NCBI RefSeq assembly: GCF_001298105.1
Contig: NZ_LGJH01000142.1
Coordinates: 1 to 64,000, forward strand
DNA: 64,000 bases
Source: Novosphingobium sp. ST904
GTDB taxonomy: Bacteria; Pseudomonadota; Alphaproteobacteria; Sphingomonadales; Sphingomonadaceae
Reading direction: 5' to 3'
The stretch's first letter is position 1. Each line of letters opens with the position of its first letter. Position numbers and translations under genes: made by a program. Below are positions 45,072 to 54,143 of the stretch, piece by piece. A model generated the notes under the pieces. That model saw nothing but the letters and a program-made list of their open reading frames with translations, had not been told where the DNA came from and made no database searches.

Positions 45072-45932
45072 TCAATTCCAGGTCGGAACTTCGCCAAACC
45101 CCGGTCTGTCGGCGATCGGTACGCCATGCGCGGGGGCGAGCATGTCCACGCTCGCGTGCTTGGCCCGAACCTGAGTGAAACCATCGATATCGCTGAGATC
45201 GATCGCTGCAACGCCGCGGACAAGCCGGACGAGCGCGAAGCCCTCGACAGGCGGCTCGCCGTCAAATTCGACCTGGACCCGGTAGCCGCCGGGACGCGGG
45301 CATATCTGGTCGTGGAGCACGAGCGCCGGCACGAGGCGTCCAGCCTCCCAGCGATGCTCAAGCGGACCTTGGACGCGGAACGGCCTTCCCAACAGCGCGC
45401 TGGCGCCCTCGACGTCTCCCGCGAGCAGAAGCGCCCTGATGCGAGTAGATGACGCAATTTCGCCATCGCTGATCATGAGCTCGACCGGGCTAGCTTCAAT
45501 TCCGAAACGAGAACCGGCCTGTCCCAGGACCGAGACGTCGCCGCTGCGTCTCTTGCCGAAGCAGAAGTCCGCGCCGGTAACGACGCAGCTGATGCCAAGC
45601 TTGTCGCCGAGCCACTGCTCGACAAACGCGTCCGCCGGGAGTGCGGCGATCGCAGCGTCAAACGGGATTGCCACCGTGTCGTCGGCGCCGAACTCCCGGA
45701 AAAGCCGGTGCCGCTGGACAAGGCTCGAAAGGAGAAACGGCTCTGCCGCCGGATTGAAGTAGCGCACAGGATGCGGATCGAAGGTTGCCACCAGCAAGAG
45801 CCGACCCTCGCGGCGCGCAAGGGTCGACGCGTGGCTCACGACAGCCTGGTGGCCGACGTGAAAACCGTCGAAATTCCCAAGCGCCAAGACGGCGCCGCGC
45901 ATCGATGGTGCGAGCGGGAATTGCGTCAGCAT
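45072..45932 (-). CDS. RibF-like protein: FAD synthetase domain with degraded flavokinase domain
   Basis: 286 aa. The N-terminal FAD synthetase (FMN adenylyltransferase) domain is well kept: LALGNFDGFHVGHQAVV, VATFDPHPVRYF, VTGADFCFGKRRSGD, ISDGEIASSTRIR. The C-terminal part starts like riboflavin kinase (LLGRPFRVQGPL) but lacks the G-F-P-T-A-N-L signature; the matching stretch reads AGRLVPALVLH. Kinase activity is therefore unlikely. It starts 1 bp after hydroxyquinol dioxygenase 2, in an operon fed by a flavin-dependent monooxygenase, so dedicated FAD supply is a reasonable inference. Confidence 0.78.
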   Translation of the reverse strand: MLTQFPLAPSMRGAVLALGNFDGFHVGHQAVVSHASTLARREGRLLLVATFDPHPVRYFNPAAEPFLLSSLVQRHRLFREFGADDTVAIPFDAAIAALPADAFVEQWLGDKLGISCVVTGADFCFGKRRSGDVSVLGQAGSRFGIEASPVELMISDGEIASSTRIRALLLAGDVEGASALLGRPFRVQGPLEHRWEAGRLVPALVLHDQICPRPGGYRVQVEFDGEPPVEGFALVRLVRGVAAIDLSDIDGFTQVRAKHASVDMLAPAHGVPIADRPGFGEVPTWN

Positions 45933-45933
45933 G

Positions 45934-46842
45934 TCAGTCCTTTGCCTTAACCGGACTCAAGCTGTTCGGCTTGGCTGCACTGTTGGTGGGCTTGAGCATG
46001 AAATCGTAGACGAGCTTGCGCCATTCTTCGTCGACCTGGCTGCCGTCCGGCGCGATGCCCGGCTCCTCGTGCGTCAGATCGGCGATGAGCGATTCCTTCA
46101 CCCCGAACACGGTGTCGGCGTCGAGATAGGGGCTTTCGGACGAGAAGATATGGGTGGTCAGGCCTTCGAAGCCTTCCTTAGCGATCATGAAGTGAACATG
46201 CGCGGGACGATAGGGGTGCCGTTTCGTCGCCGCGAGCATCTCGCCCACCGGGCCGTCGTCCGGGATGGGATAGTCCGACGGAACGACGGACCAGAAGCTG
46301 AAGCGCCCTTCCTTGTCGGTCCGGAACCTCGCACGAAGCGCTGCATCGTCGCGGTCCGCCATTTGCACGTCGTAATAGCCATCGCCGTCGGACTGCCATA
46401 CATCGACAAGGGCATCGGCCAGCGGCTCACCGGTGGGGGCGATGACCCTGCCCATGACATAGAGCGGCTGGCCCTCCATACCATTGGTGATATTCGCGCC
46501 CGATTTCATCTCCGGCGCATCGGCGACGAAGAAGGGCCCAAGTACGGTCGTCTCGGTCACGCCTTCGGGCATGCGGTGGTTGATCGAGTCGACGAGCATG
46601 CTGACGCCGAGGACATCCGACAGCAGAATATATTCCTGCCTCTTGTCGTCGCAGATTTGTCCCGTGCGGGTCAGATAATCGATCGCATAATCCCATTCCT
46701 CGATCGTAGGTTCGACCTCCTTTACATAGGCGTGCAGGTGCCGGGTGAGGCTCGACAAGAGTTGCTGAAGCCGTGGGTCGGGGGTCGACTGAAAGCTTTT
46801 TACGACCGCTTCGGTGATCGTGTGTTCGTCGAAATCTCGCAT
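45934..46842 (-). CDS. Hydroxyquinol 1,2-dioxygenase, copy 2
   Basis: 302 aa intradiol dioxygenase. N-terminal YLTRTGQICDDKRQEYILLSD, Fe ligands Tyr (DGYYDVQ), Tyr (SDYPIP) and two His (RPAHVHFMI). Same reaction as copy 1, hydroxyquinol to maleylacetate. It has a longer Lys/Pro C-terminal tail and is clearly diverged from copy 1. Located 10 bp after maleylacetate reductase 2. Confidence 0.9.
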   Translation of the reverse strand: MRDFDEHTITEAVVKSFQSTPDPRLQQLLSSLTRHLHAYVKEVEPTIEEWDYAIDYLTRTGQICDDKRQEYILLSDVLGVSMLVDSINHRMPEGVTETTVLGPFFVADAPEMKSGANITNGMEGQPLYVMGRVIAPTGEPLADALVDVWQSDGDGYYDVQMADRDDAALRARFRTDKEGRFSFWSVVPSDYPIPDDGPVGEMLAATKRHPYRPAHVHFMIAKEGFEGLTTHIFSSESPYLDADTVFGVKESLIADLTHEEPGIAPDGSQVDEEWRKLVYDFMLKPTNSAAKPNSLSPVKAKD

Positions 46843-46852
46843 CTTTCAATCC

Positions 46853-47916
46853 TTATTCACTGAGGGGCCGGTTGCCCGCGAAGGCGCGGGAGAGCAGTTT
46901 TTCAATTCCTGCCGAGGTGATTTCGCGGGGGTTGCGGTAGGCATTCTCGGTCGCAAGCCGCGCAGCCTCGGCGATGCCATCGAAGGGCATGCCGAGGGCC
47001 TCGAGCGACTGCGGGGCCCCCAGTTTTCGCTGAAGGTCGAACAGCCCTTGCGGAGCGTCGGCTACGCTGGCTGCGGCCGCGATGCGGCGCATGGCGTCCG
47101 GCACCGCCGACGAATTATAGGCGAGAGTATGCGGCAGCAGGACGGTGTGCATCTCCGCGTGCGGGAGGTCGAACGCTCCTCCGAGCGTGTGGCAAAGTTT
47201 ATGATGCAGACCCATGTCGGTCGCACCGAGACACATGCCGCACGCCCAAGCGCCGTAGAGCGCGTCCGATCGCGCCGAAGCATCGACCGGCTGCCTCCGT
47301 AGAAGAGGCAGCGCGCGGCACATTGCTGTAATTCCCTGTTCGGCGAGGCCGTCGATCAGGGGATTGCCATTGGGTGCATACAGAGCTTCCGCGGCATGGG
47401 CGATCGCATTGAATCCGGATGTGATCGACAGTTCGACGGGGAGGGTCAGCGTGAGGTCGATGTCGTAGAGAACGATCTCCGGCAATATTCGGGGAGAACG
47501 TTGCGTCGTTTTTCGTCCCTCGACGGTCTCGCCGAGGATCGGGGTCGCCTCGGATCCGGCGTAGGTCGTGGGTATCACGATTTGCGGCAGGTCGGTCCTA
47601 AGAGCAATCGCCTTGCCGAGCCCGGTCGTCGATCCGCCTCCGATCGCGACGAGACAGTCGGCCTCGATCGCGTCGCATAGGCAACCGCGCGGTCCGACAC
47701 TTCGACGGGCGTATGCATCGCCGCGTGCGCGAAGGTTCCCGCGGTGCGGTGCGGTACCTGAGCCTGGAGGGCGAGAGCCGTCTCGGCCTGGCCGGCCGTG
47801 GAGAGGATGAGCGCGCGCGTCCAGCCATTTTCTTCGAGGATTTCGCCGAGCCGTCCAAGGGTCCCCGATCCGAAGATGTAGCGAGCGGGGTGCATCATAT
47901 AATCAAAGGGACGCAT
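46853..47916 (-). CDS. Maleylacetate reductase, copy 2 (one frameshift)
   Basis: About 354 codons. N-terminal part MHPARYIFGSGTLGRLGEIL and AAMHTPVEVSDRAVAYA; a one-base deletion near 47675 separates it from DAIEADCLVAIGGGSTTGLGKAIALRTDLPQIVIPTTYAGSEATPILG and the metal region LHHKLCHTLGGAFDLPHAEMH. Iron-type alcohol dehydrogenase family; reduces maleylacetate to 3-oxoadipate. First gene of the reductase, dioxygenase and RibF-like unit, behind two hairpins. Confidence 0.88.
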
Positions 47917-47961
47917 GGCGGCCTCCTCACTTCGCTGCTGCGAGAAAACAGAAGAAAGAAG

Positions 47962-47998
47962 ACCCGGACCGAAGGCGCGCAAGGAAATCGGTCCGGGT
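47962..47998. terminator. Hairpin 1 between oxygenase and maleylacetate reductase 2
   Basis: ACCCGGACCGA and TCGGTCCGGGT form perfect 11-bp arms with a 15-bp loop. Together with the hairpin at 48018 it forms a tandem structure in the 140-bp gap between the monooxygenase gene and maleylacetate reductase 2. Confidence 0.6.
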
Positions 47999-48017
47999 CA
48001 GGCGGGAGAGCCTGGTC

Positions 48018-48056
48018 GGCGAGGCCCCGGGGGCGTCACGCCCCCGGGGCCTCGCC
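48018..48056. terminator. Hairpin 2, directly behind the oxygenase stop
   Basis: GGCGAGGCCCCGGGGGCG and its exact complement flank a TCA loop, an 18-bp perfect stem touching the stop codon of the oxygenase gene. Very stable; either a terminator or an mRNA 3'-end stabiliser that sets different levels for the two halves of the cluster. Confidence 0.75.
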
Positions 48057-49652
48057 TTACTCCGCCGCTTCGGTTTCCCGGTCTTCGCCGATATAACCGT
48101 CGCGCACGTCTTGAGCTCGGGCATAGTCCGGCTGGAACCGGACGCTCGCATAATGCGATGCCTGTTCGGCCTCTTTGGCGCGCTTGCCCAGGTCGGCGGT
48201 GTCGCCGAAGCCGAGGACTTCGCGGGCAAGTTCAGTGAGCGGGCCGTCGACCTGATATTCGGTCCGCTGAACGGTGAGCATGTTCACAAGATACAACGGG
48301 GTTCCGTTGAACTTTTCGAACATCTCGTGGCGGGTGCCCCACTGAGTCAGGAAGCGCTCGCTGATTTGACGGAAGATCTTGATGCGATCATGGGCGCTGA
48401 TCTCGGAGCCGCGCAGTGCCTCGGCGAGCTTCGGACCGATATAAGGATCGTCCAGTTCGCGCTTGGTGGGCTGGATCACCGCGCCGCGACCGCAGAAGTC
48501 GATCAGCGTGTTCACCATCTTGTGCTGGTTTTCGAGATAATGGGCACGACCGAAGTCGATGTAGATGTTGTTCGGCTTGAATAGCCCGCCCGGGGTTGCG
48601 AAGCCCGTTTCCTCAGCTGCGATCATGAAGGCGCGGCAGGTCTCGCGGAAGCGGATGAGTTCGGCAAGCTGCGTCTGGACGATCGGGTTGGTGCTGGTGC
48701 CGAGCGCCTGCGTGAGCAGAAGCCCGAGACCGACCATCAGTTCGGCGTGGACGCAGTGGCGGATCTGGGTTTCGAGATGCACCCAGTCGAACTGGCGCTG
48801 AGGATACCATTTTGCATGATCGGGATTGCCGACATGCTGGACCTGGCCCCAGGGAATGAACACATCGTCGAAATAGGCCATCGCATCGAGTTCGTCGCCG
48901 ATCGTGGCGAGCGGCCGGTCATAAGGATCGGCGTCGGGCTCAGCATTGGACTTGCGCGCGACGACGGTCACGCCGGGAGTGGCGATCGGAACGAGCGCGT
49001 AGATCGTCTGATCGGGCGTCTGCCCAGGGCGCCACAGATTGCCGACCAGAATATGGTTCGCGAAGGGGACGGCGGTACCGATTGCCTTCCATCCGCGTAC
49101 AACGATACCGTCTTCGCGTTCTTCTGTGATGCTGAGCATCGGCGTTTCCGCCATCGCGTCGGTGCGTCCGCGGTCATATTGCACGTCGAGGAACATGGGG
49201 GTGATCGCCCAGTCGTTCGTCGTCACTTCTTCCCACTGCCGCTGGATGTTGCCCGACAGGTCGCGCTCGCCGTTTTTGAAGCGTGAATTCTTCGCCCAGG
49301 GTTCCTGGTCGTCGACCTGGGTGATCATCACCACGTTCATGCCGGCAGGCGGACGCGTGAAGATGCCGCCTTTGAAGTGCCGACACAGGAATTCGGTATA
49401 TTTCCGGCGCTTGATCACGTCTTCTTTCGACTTCGGGATGAACCAGTGCATGGACTGGCGGTTGCCCTTGTCGTCGATGAACGTGCAGATCTCTTCATTC
49501 TCGGGCTTGAGGTGAAGGTCATAATATTCTGCGATGGCGTTCGCGTAACCCTTGGTCATCGGGTGCGTCGTGACGTCCTCGATGATCTCGCCGCCGACAT
49601 AGACCTTTCGTCCGTCCCGGAGAGATTCCAGATATTGTTTGCCAGTTCTCAT
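48057..49652 (-). CDS. FADH2-dependent phenol/resorcinol-type monooxygenase, oxygenase component (HpaB family)
   Basis: 531 aa, start MRTGKQYLESL. HpaB/PheA/TcpA/GraA family: DVTTHPMTKGYANAIAEYYDLHL, FLCRHFKGGIFTRPPAGMNVV, DDVFIPWGQV and CGRGAVIQPTKRELDDPYIGP (flavin/substrate region). The partner reductase is encoded two genes upstream. Enzymes of this type hydroxylate 4-hydroxyphenylacetate, chlorophenols or resorcinol. The adjacent hydroxyquinol dioxygenase and maleylacetate reductase fit resorcinol-to-hydroxyquinol best, but the substrate is inferred. Confidence 0.88.
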   Translation of the reverse strand: MRTGKQYLESLRDGRKVYVGGEIIEDVTTHPMTKGYANAIAEYYDLHLKPENEEICTFIDDKGNRQSMHWFIPKSKEDVIKRRKYTEFLCRHFKGGIFTRPPAGMNVVMITQVDDQEPWAKNSRFKNGERDLSGNIQRQWEEVTTNDWAITPMFLDVQYDRGRTDAMAETPMLSITEEREDGIVVRGWKAIGTAVPFANHILVGNLWRPGQTPDQTIYALVPIATPGVTVVARKSNAEPDADPYDRPLATIGDELDAMAYFDDVFIPWGQVQHVGNPDHAKWYPQRQFDWVHLETQIRHCVHAELMVGLGLLLTQALGTSTNPIVQTQLAELIRFRETCRAFMIAAEETGFATPGGLFKPNNIYIDFGRAHYLENQHKMVNTLIDFCGRGAVIQPTKRELDDPYIGPKLAEALRGSEISAHDRIKIFRQISERFLTQWGTRHEMFEKFNGTPLYLVNMLTVQRTEYQVDGPLTELAREVLGFGDTADLGKRAKEAEQASHYASVRFQPDYARAQDVRDGYIGEDRETEAAE

Positions 49653-49653
49653 T

Positions 49654-50067
49654 TCAAATATCCTCTCTAATTGCGTCAACTTGACGTTTGAAGGTTGCAG
49701 CATCCCAATAGTCTTCGCTGCGACGGATCAGCTTGCCGCTAAAGTGCAAGATGAGAGCTCCCTGGAGGTGGATCTTTTGGCCATGGGCCTTCACGCCGAA
49801 CATGTCGGTGGTGAGGGTGGCCTCGAGCAAATAGGTCAGCGCCGAGGCGGTCCTGCCGTCGATCAGCTTTCGAGGCGTCCAATGCGCGTCGGGAAACCAG
49901 CCGAAGAAGGTGCTGAGCCCGGCGGCAATGGCGGCTGCGCCGACCTTGCTCTTGTTCGGGGCCATGTCTTCGTGCGTTCCGTCTGCGGTGTAGAGCGACG
50001 CGACCGTCTCGACATCGTGGCGGTTGTACGCGTCCAGCAGCGCGCCCGTGGTTCCGGTCAGGTTCAC
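49654..50067 (-). CDS. NTF2/SnoaL-like protein
   Basis: 137 aa from a GTG that overlaps the reductase stop as GTGA. LLDAYNRHDVETVASLYTADGTHEDMAP, IAAGLSTFFGWFPDAHWTPRKL and GALILHFSGKLIRRSEDYWD give the SnoaL cone fold seen in small hydratases, isomerases and hydroxylase accessory proteins. It lies exactly between the flavin reductase and the oxygenase, 1 bp before the latter. A role in channelling or processing the hydroxylation product is inferred. Confidence 0.8.
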   Translation of the reverse strand: MNLTGTTGALLDAYNRHDVETVASLYTADGTHEDMAPNKSKVGAAAIAAGLSTFFGWFPDAHWTPRKLIDGRTASALTYLLEATLTTDMFGVKAHGQKIHLQGALILHFSGKLIRRSEDYWDAATFKRQVDAIREDI

Positions 50068-50645
50068 GAGCCTGCCCCTTCGAACGCCGGCTCGATGTCG
50101 ACGCCCTGAAGATAGCGGCCTTGGCCATACAATAGCGGCTCGAGCGTTGGCGACGCGATCGTCGCTTCGATCGCGCCGATGACGATCAGGTGCGTTCCGC
50201 TCGTGGTGATCGTCGCGGCCCGGCACTCGAAGCTCGCGATCGACTCCCGCAGCACCGGCATGATGACGCCGCCGGGAAGCGCCGTGCGCTCGAGAAACGC
50301 TTCGTCGATGAATTTCGGGGCGTTGCCGCGGGAGCAAAGCTGCGACACAGCGATCTGCCGTTCGCTGAGGAGGTTGACGCAAAAGCGCCGGTCGCGTTGG
50401 ATATGTTCAGCGGTGACCGTCGCTTCGTTGACGCAGACCAGCAAGGTTGGCGGCTTCATACACACTGGTGCGAAGGCGCTGACGGTCATGCCCCAAGGGC
50501 GACCCTCATGATATGTCGTGATGATCGTAACGCCGGTGACGGCGCGGCGCATCGCTTCACGAAAGCCGTCGACATCGGGATCGATGCTGACTGGGTCAGA
50601 CGCCCCGCTAAGGGGCAATTGTGCTTTTGAAATGTCTTTTGACAT
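50064..50645 (-). CDS. Flavin reductase component (HpaC family)
   Basis: 193 aa flavin reductase-like FMN-binding split-barrel: FREAMRRAVTGVTIITTYHEGRPWGMTVSAFAPVCMKPPTLLVCVN, RFCVNLLSERQ, and a late IVIGAIEA strand. It reduces FAD or FMN with NAD(P)H for the oxygenase component. AGAGGATT precedes the ATG. First gene of the two-component monooxygenase operon and divergent from a LysR regulator. Confidence 0.9.
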   Translation of the reverse strand: MSKDISKAQLPLSGASDPVSIDPDVDGFREAMRRAVTGVTIITTYHEGRPWGMTVSAFAPVCMKPPTLLVCVNEATVTAEHIQRDRRFCVNLLSERQIAVSQLCSRGNAPKFIDEAFLERTALPGGVIMPVLRESIASFECRAATITTSGTHLIVIGAIEATIASPTLEPLLYGQGRYLQGVDIEPAFEGAGS

Positions 50646-50929
50646 GTAGCAATCCTCTCGGCCCATCGCGCCTCGGGAAGCGGCCCAACTGTTGTAAGGG
50701 CCCGTCTCGGGGAGCGGCTTGGAGCTCTTTCTCGACGGTCTGTCTTTCCGTCATAGGGCGGGATTATGCCTCCGATATCCATCGGTCTAATCGATATAAG
50801 ATATATTAGATATTGATTTGATGGATGCTTAAAACTAGGTTCTACGCTTGAATCGATGCGACGGGATCATGGTTCTCCATCGAGAATTTTCCCGAGGTTT
50901 GAGCGAACGCAATTGAAAAGAGACGCAAA
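50646..50929. promoter_or_regulatory. Divergent promoter region, flavin reductase / lysR
   Basis: 284 bp, markedly AT-rich around 50770-50830 compared with the flanking genes. It carries the inverted repeat listed separately and should contain promoters for the monooxygenase operon (minus) and the LysR gene (plus). Confidence 0.6.
50786..50810. promoter_or_regulatory. Candidate LysR operator (inverted repeat)
   Basis: TCTAAT and ATTAGA arms separated by 13 bp, with further symmetry inside (ATCGATAT/ATATAT). It contains the T-N11-A form expected for LysR binding and lies between the LysR gene and the operon it should control. Confidence 0.6.
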
Positions 50930-51847
50930 ATGAATCTTCGCAACATCGACCTCAACTTGCTTGTCGTCCTTGAGGCATTGCTGAGCGAACGCAGCGTGAG
51001 CCGCGCCGGTGAACAGATCGGATTGACCCAACCGGCAATGAGCGCGGCGCTGGGGAGGCTGAGATTGATGTTCGATGACCCGCTCTTGATTCGGGTCGGG
51101 CGGGGTCTGGAGTTGACGCGTAAGGCCGAGGCTCTGGCCTTACCTTTGCGGGAGGCGCTGGCGGCGGTCGAACATACGCTTGCTCAGAACCGCGGCTTCG
51201 ACCCCTCGCAAGATGCCATGACATTTTCGATTGCCGCGTCGGACTATGCGGTGCTGGTTTTGCTTTCGCCATTCGTGCGGGCGCTTTCGGTGGAAGCGCC
51301 CAACGTGACCGTCCACCTGCTGCCACGCTCCAAGGCATCGAAAGAAATGCTCACCACCAATCGCGCAGATATTGTCATTGAGCCCGAAGGTTTGTTCGGT
51401 GAAGGCGATTTCCCGTCACAGCATTTGATTTCGGATCGCTGGCTTTGCGCCGTCGATTCCGCAAGTCCGCATGCCTCGCAGGAGAAGATCTCGAAGCGCG
51501 AGTTCCTCGATTTGCCGCATGCCGTATATGGTCTCGGAGCAGATCGGCAGCTGAGTCTCGCCGATCGCCATCTAGCGAAGCTTGGAGTTACGCGGCGGAT
51601 CGAAGTCACCGTCGAAAGCTTTCTGCTCGTACCGTTCCTGATTCAAGGGACGCGGCTTACCACCCTGGTCCTCGAGCGGGCTGCCAAACTGCTCGCTGGT
51701 CATGCAGCGATCAGTACAGTTCAGCCCCCCTACCCGCTGCCGGATATTAAAGAGATGATGTACTGGCACAACCGCAACGACGCGGACCCAGGCCATCGCT
51801 GGCTGCGCGAGCGACTTATCGCGATTGCGGCGGAACTCGATCCGTAG
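50930..51847 (+). CDS. LysR-family regulator (NahR/NodD-like)
   Basis: 305 aa. N-terminus NLRNIDLNLLVVLEALLSERSVSRAGEQIGLTQPAMSAALGRLRLMFDDPLL is typical of the NahR/LinR/NodD group. The effector domain begins MTFSIAASDYAVLVLL. These proteins respond to aromatic inducers and activate a divergent catabolic operon, here the flavin reductase, NTF2-like and oxygenase genes. Confidence 0.9.
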   Translation: MNLRNIDLNLLVVLEALLSERSVSRAGEQIGLTQPAMSAALGRLRLMFDDPLLIRVGRGLELTRKAEALALPLREALAAVEHTLAQNRGFDPSQDAMTFSIAASDYAVLVLLSPFVRALSVEAPNVTVHLLPRSKASKEMLTTNRADIVIEPEGLFGEGDFPSQHLISDRWLCAVDSASPHASQEKISKREFLDLPHAVYGLGADRQLSLADRHLAKLGVTRRIEVTVESFLLVPFLIQGTRLTTLVLERAAKLLAGHAAISTVQPPYPLPDIKEMMYWHNRNDADPGHRWLRERLIAIAAELDP

Positions 51848-51998
51848 CGCGTGTCGAGTTGAGTGGAAGCGGCCGAAGCCCGCTACTGGAGTAAAGCCGC
51901 CTCTGCGGCGCGCCCCAATGTCCGCCCATCGCGAGACAGAACGAACGGACCATAGAATGCCGCCCAGATACCGCTCGGACCTCATACCGGACGCGGTA

Positions 51999-53065
51999 TC
52001 ATGGGTGCTCACCGGACGGGAGCGGATCGCCTGCCGACGGCGGCGGGCTCGCACGAAGTTCTTCACCAACAGAAGCCTCGGAATTAACGGACGTCCCGGT
52101 TTCGCGAACCGTTTCCGTAGCAGGGATCGCAGCGACATCGTTGCTCCTCCCCTTCAGCGCGTCGATTTCGCGCTGGCGCTTTTCGAGACAGAGGGTGCGC
52201 GTCTCGACATAGGGATCGAGGCTTTCTTCTTGCAGGCGCGTGATTTCTGCGTCGCCTTCGATGCGATCGTTAAGCTGCTTGATGACCGTTGTCGGAACCG
52301 CATAGGCGGGACGGTTGAAAGGCGCGCCGACAGTGGTCGGCAGGACGAGCAGAGCGATGCCGTTGCCGGCCATGTCTCGCAGCGTCGTCGGCCCGACTAG
52401 CGGGAGGTAAAAATAGGGGCCGGGCTCCACGCCGTAAAAGCCCAATGTGTTGGCAAATCCGTTGCGCCGGTACGGCAGGTTGAAAGGCTTCGTCTTCGCG
52501 ACATCGACCAGTCCGCCAACGCCGAAGGTCGTGTTGACGACAAAACGCCCGAGCGTCTCGGCGGCCTTGCCGATCTTGAACTGTAACAGGAAGTTCAAGA
52601 AATTGACGGGCTCGCTGATATTCCGCAGCGCATTGCCAAGCCCGTCGCGAACCGGTTCCGGCAAGACGCGCTGATAGCCTGTGGCAACCGGCGCCACGAG
52701 CGCTTTGTCGACCGACTGGATCACGCGATAGGATTTGATGTTGGCCTCTTGCAGCGGATCGCCCGGCGGCGGCGCCTCGCGTGCCGTCACCACAATCTCG
52801 TCGGGCGCGGGGGCCAAGTCCGAGGGCGCAACGTCAGACGGCGCCACGTTCGAGGGCACCACGTCCGAAGGCGGCCCGCCGTTCGACATTTCGAGCGCAT
52901 CCGGTGAGACAGAAGGAACCTCGATGATCATCGGCACACGGCGGGCGGCGTCGGATCGGCCTCGCCTCGCGGTTCAGACAATGCGAAATGTACGGGCGAA
53001 GCGCCGGCAAGAGTATCTGACGATCCGGACAGCAAAAGGAGCGCGGCGAGGGCTGAGACGCTCAT
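51999..53065 (-). CDS. mlaA: MlaA (VacJ) family lipid-transport protein (one frameshift)
   Basis: About 355 codons. A signal peptide (MSVSALAALLLLSGSSDTLAGA) lies in one frame and the body in another, joined by an indel near 52939. The body has a Pro/Ser repeat (PSDVVPSNVAPSDVAPSDLAP), then the MlaA domain: RVLPEPVRDGLGNALRNISEPVNFLNFLLQFK, TLGRFVVNTTFGVGGLVDVA, GPYFYLPLVGPTTLRD. MlaA removes misplaced phospholipids from the outer membrane. No lipobox Cys is visible in the signal region, unlike enterobacterial MlaA. Confidence 0.82.
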
Positions 53066-53690
53066 ATTGCGCTTGGTCCCGTTATGGAGACATTCTTCGG
53101 CATCAACGGCATCTTTCAAACTCCACCTTCGGGGCTCGACCCGAATAAAAATCAGGGACGCGGTTCCCAGCGCTCCCTCGCCCGCTCCGGTGAACCGGGC
53201 AGATTTCGCACGTCCCACCCGCCGAACCGAAATGCGGGGCAATGTTGCCGCCCGCTCGTTTCGCGACCTGTCGCTGCCAATTCCTGGTTCAGATCGTCGA
53301 CATTCGTCGCGGTTCGTCGCCAATGACGGGCCCGCTCCATTATAGTAAGACGAAAGCGCGCGGCCACTCGACTAGGGACTTGGTCTCGAGCCGCGATAGC
53401 GGCGATCGAACATGGCAAGATAGCTCAAGGTTCATGTCAATATTTGCCGGCGGACTATCCAGCGGCCGGGGACGAAAGTCGTTCAAGCCGCAGCAACGCG
53501 GCCCCTATGAAGGATCGACGCAGCCTGGCCGACACCGGCCGAAGGTGGCAAGACCATTCCGTACAGCGCGCGATTGCCGGTTTCATCGCGCGAGATCGCC
53601 GGTTTCAGCGCCATCAACTTGCCGATCCCCTCTCCCATCGGCATGCTCCTTGAGGAAAAGCGAAAATCGCACCGCAGGAAAGGGAAAAGG
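53066..53690. other. No recognisable gene
   Basis: About 625 bp upstream of mlaA. The open frames present show composition unlike protein (Arg/Ser-rich, mixed) and no ribosome-binding sites. It should hold the mlaA promoter. Confidence 0.4.
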
Positions 53691-54044
53691 ATGCCGACGA
53701 ATATGCCCCCCAGAGCCGACTCCGCGGCGCGTGACCGTCATCAGACGCTCGATCTCATCGGGCTGCGCGCACACGCAACGACCGTTGGCCTTATTCAGCT
53801 ATGCGAGGAGCTGCTGAATTCTGGCGTTCTGGGCGTGGAGGGGCTCGACCGCATCAAAGATGCCATTTTCACGGAGCTCACAGTCGGGAAGCGGGAACGC
53901 GTTGCCCGGCAGTCCAATTTCGACGAGACGTTGCGTGGCCGGATTGACGCAGCTTTTCCCTCCATTCCAGGCGACCGGACGCGCGACCATGTAGGGTCGA
54001 TCGATGATTTCGACGACGCATTGCGAGGATATCACGGAGCATGA
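53691..54044 (+). CDS. Hypothetical protein
   Basis: 117 aa with AAAGGGAAAAGG before the ATG, which decides the start among several in frame. Predicted helical: DRHQTLDLIGLRAHATTVGLIQLCEELLNSG, then GLDRIKDAIFTELTVGKRER. No signal peptide, membrane helix or known domain. Possibly a small cytosolic regulator; no function can be assigned. Confidence 0.55.
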   Translation: MPTNMPPRADSAARDRHQTLDLIGLRAHATTVGLIQLCEELLNSGVLGVEGLDRIKDAIFTELTVGKRERVARQSNFDETLRGRIDAAFPSIPGDRTRDHVGSIDDFDDALRGYHGA

Positions 54045-54143
54045 CAACAGCCAGCGCCGGCCGGCGGCCCGCTTTTGCCGCGAAAGCTCAGATTGCGCTC
54101 CTGGAACCCCTACTCCTTATCGCCCGCATTTCGGGACCGACTC

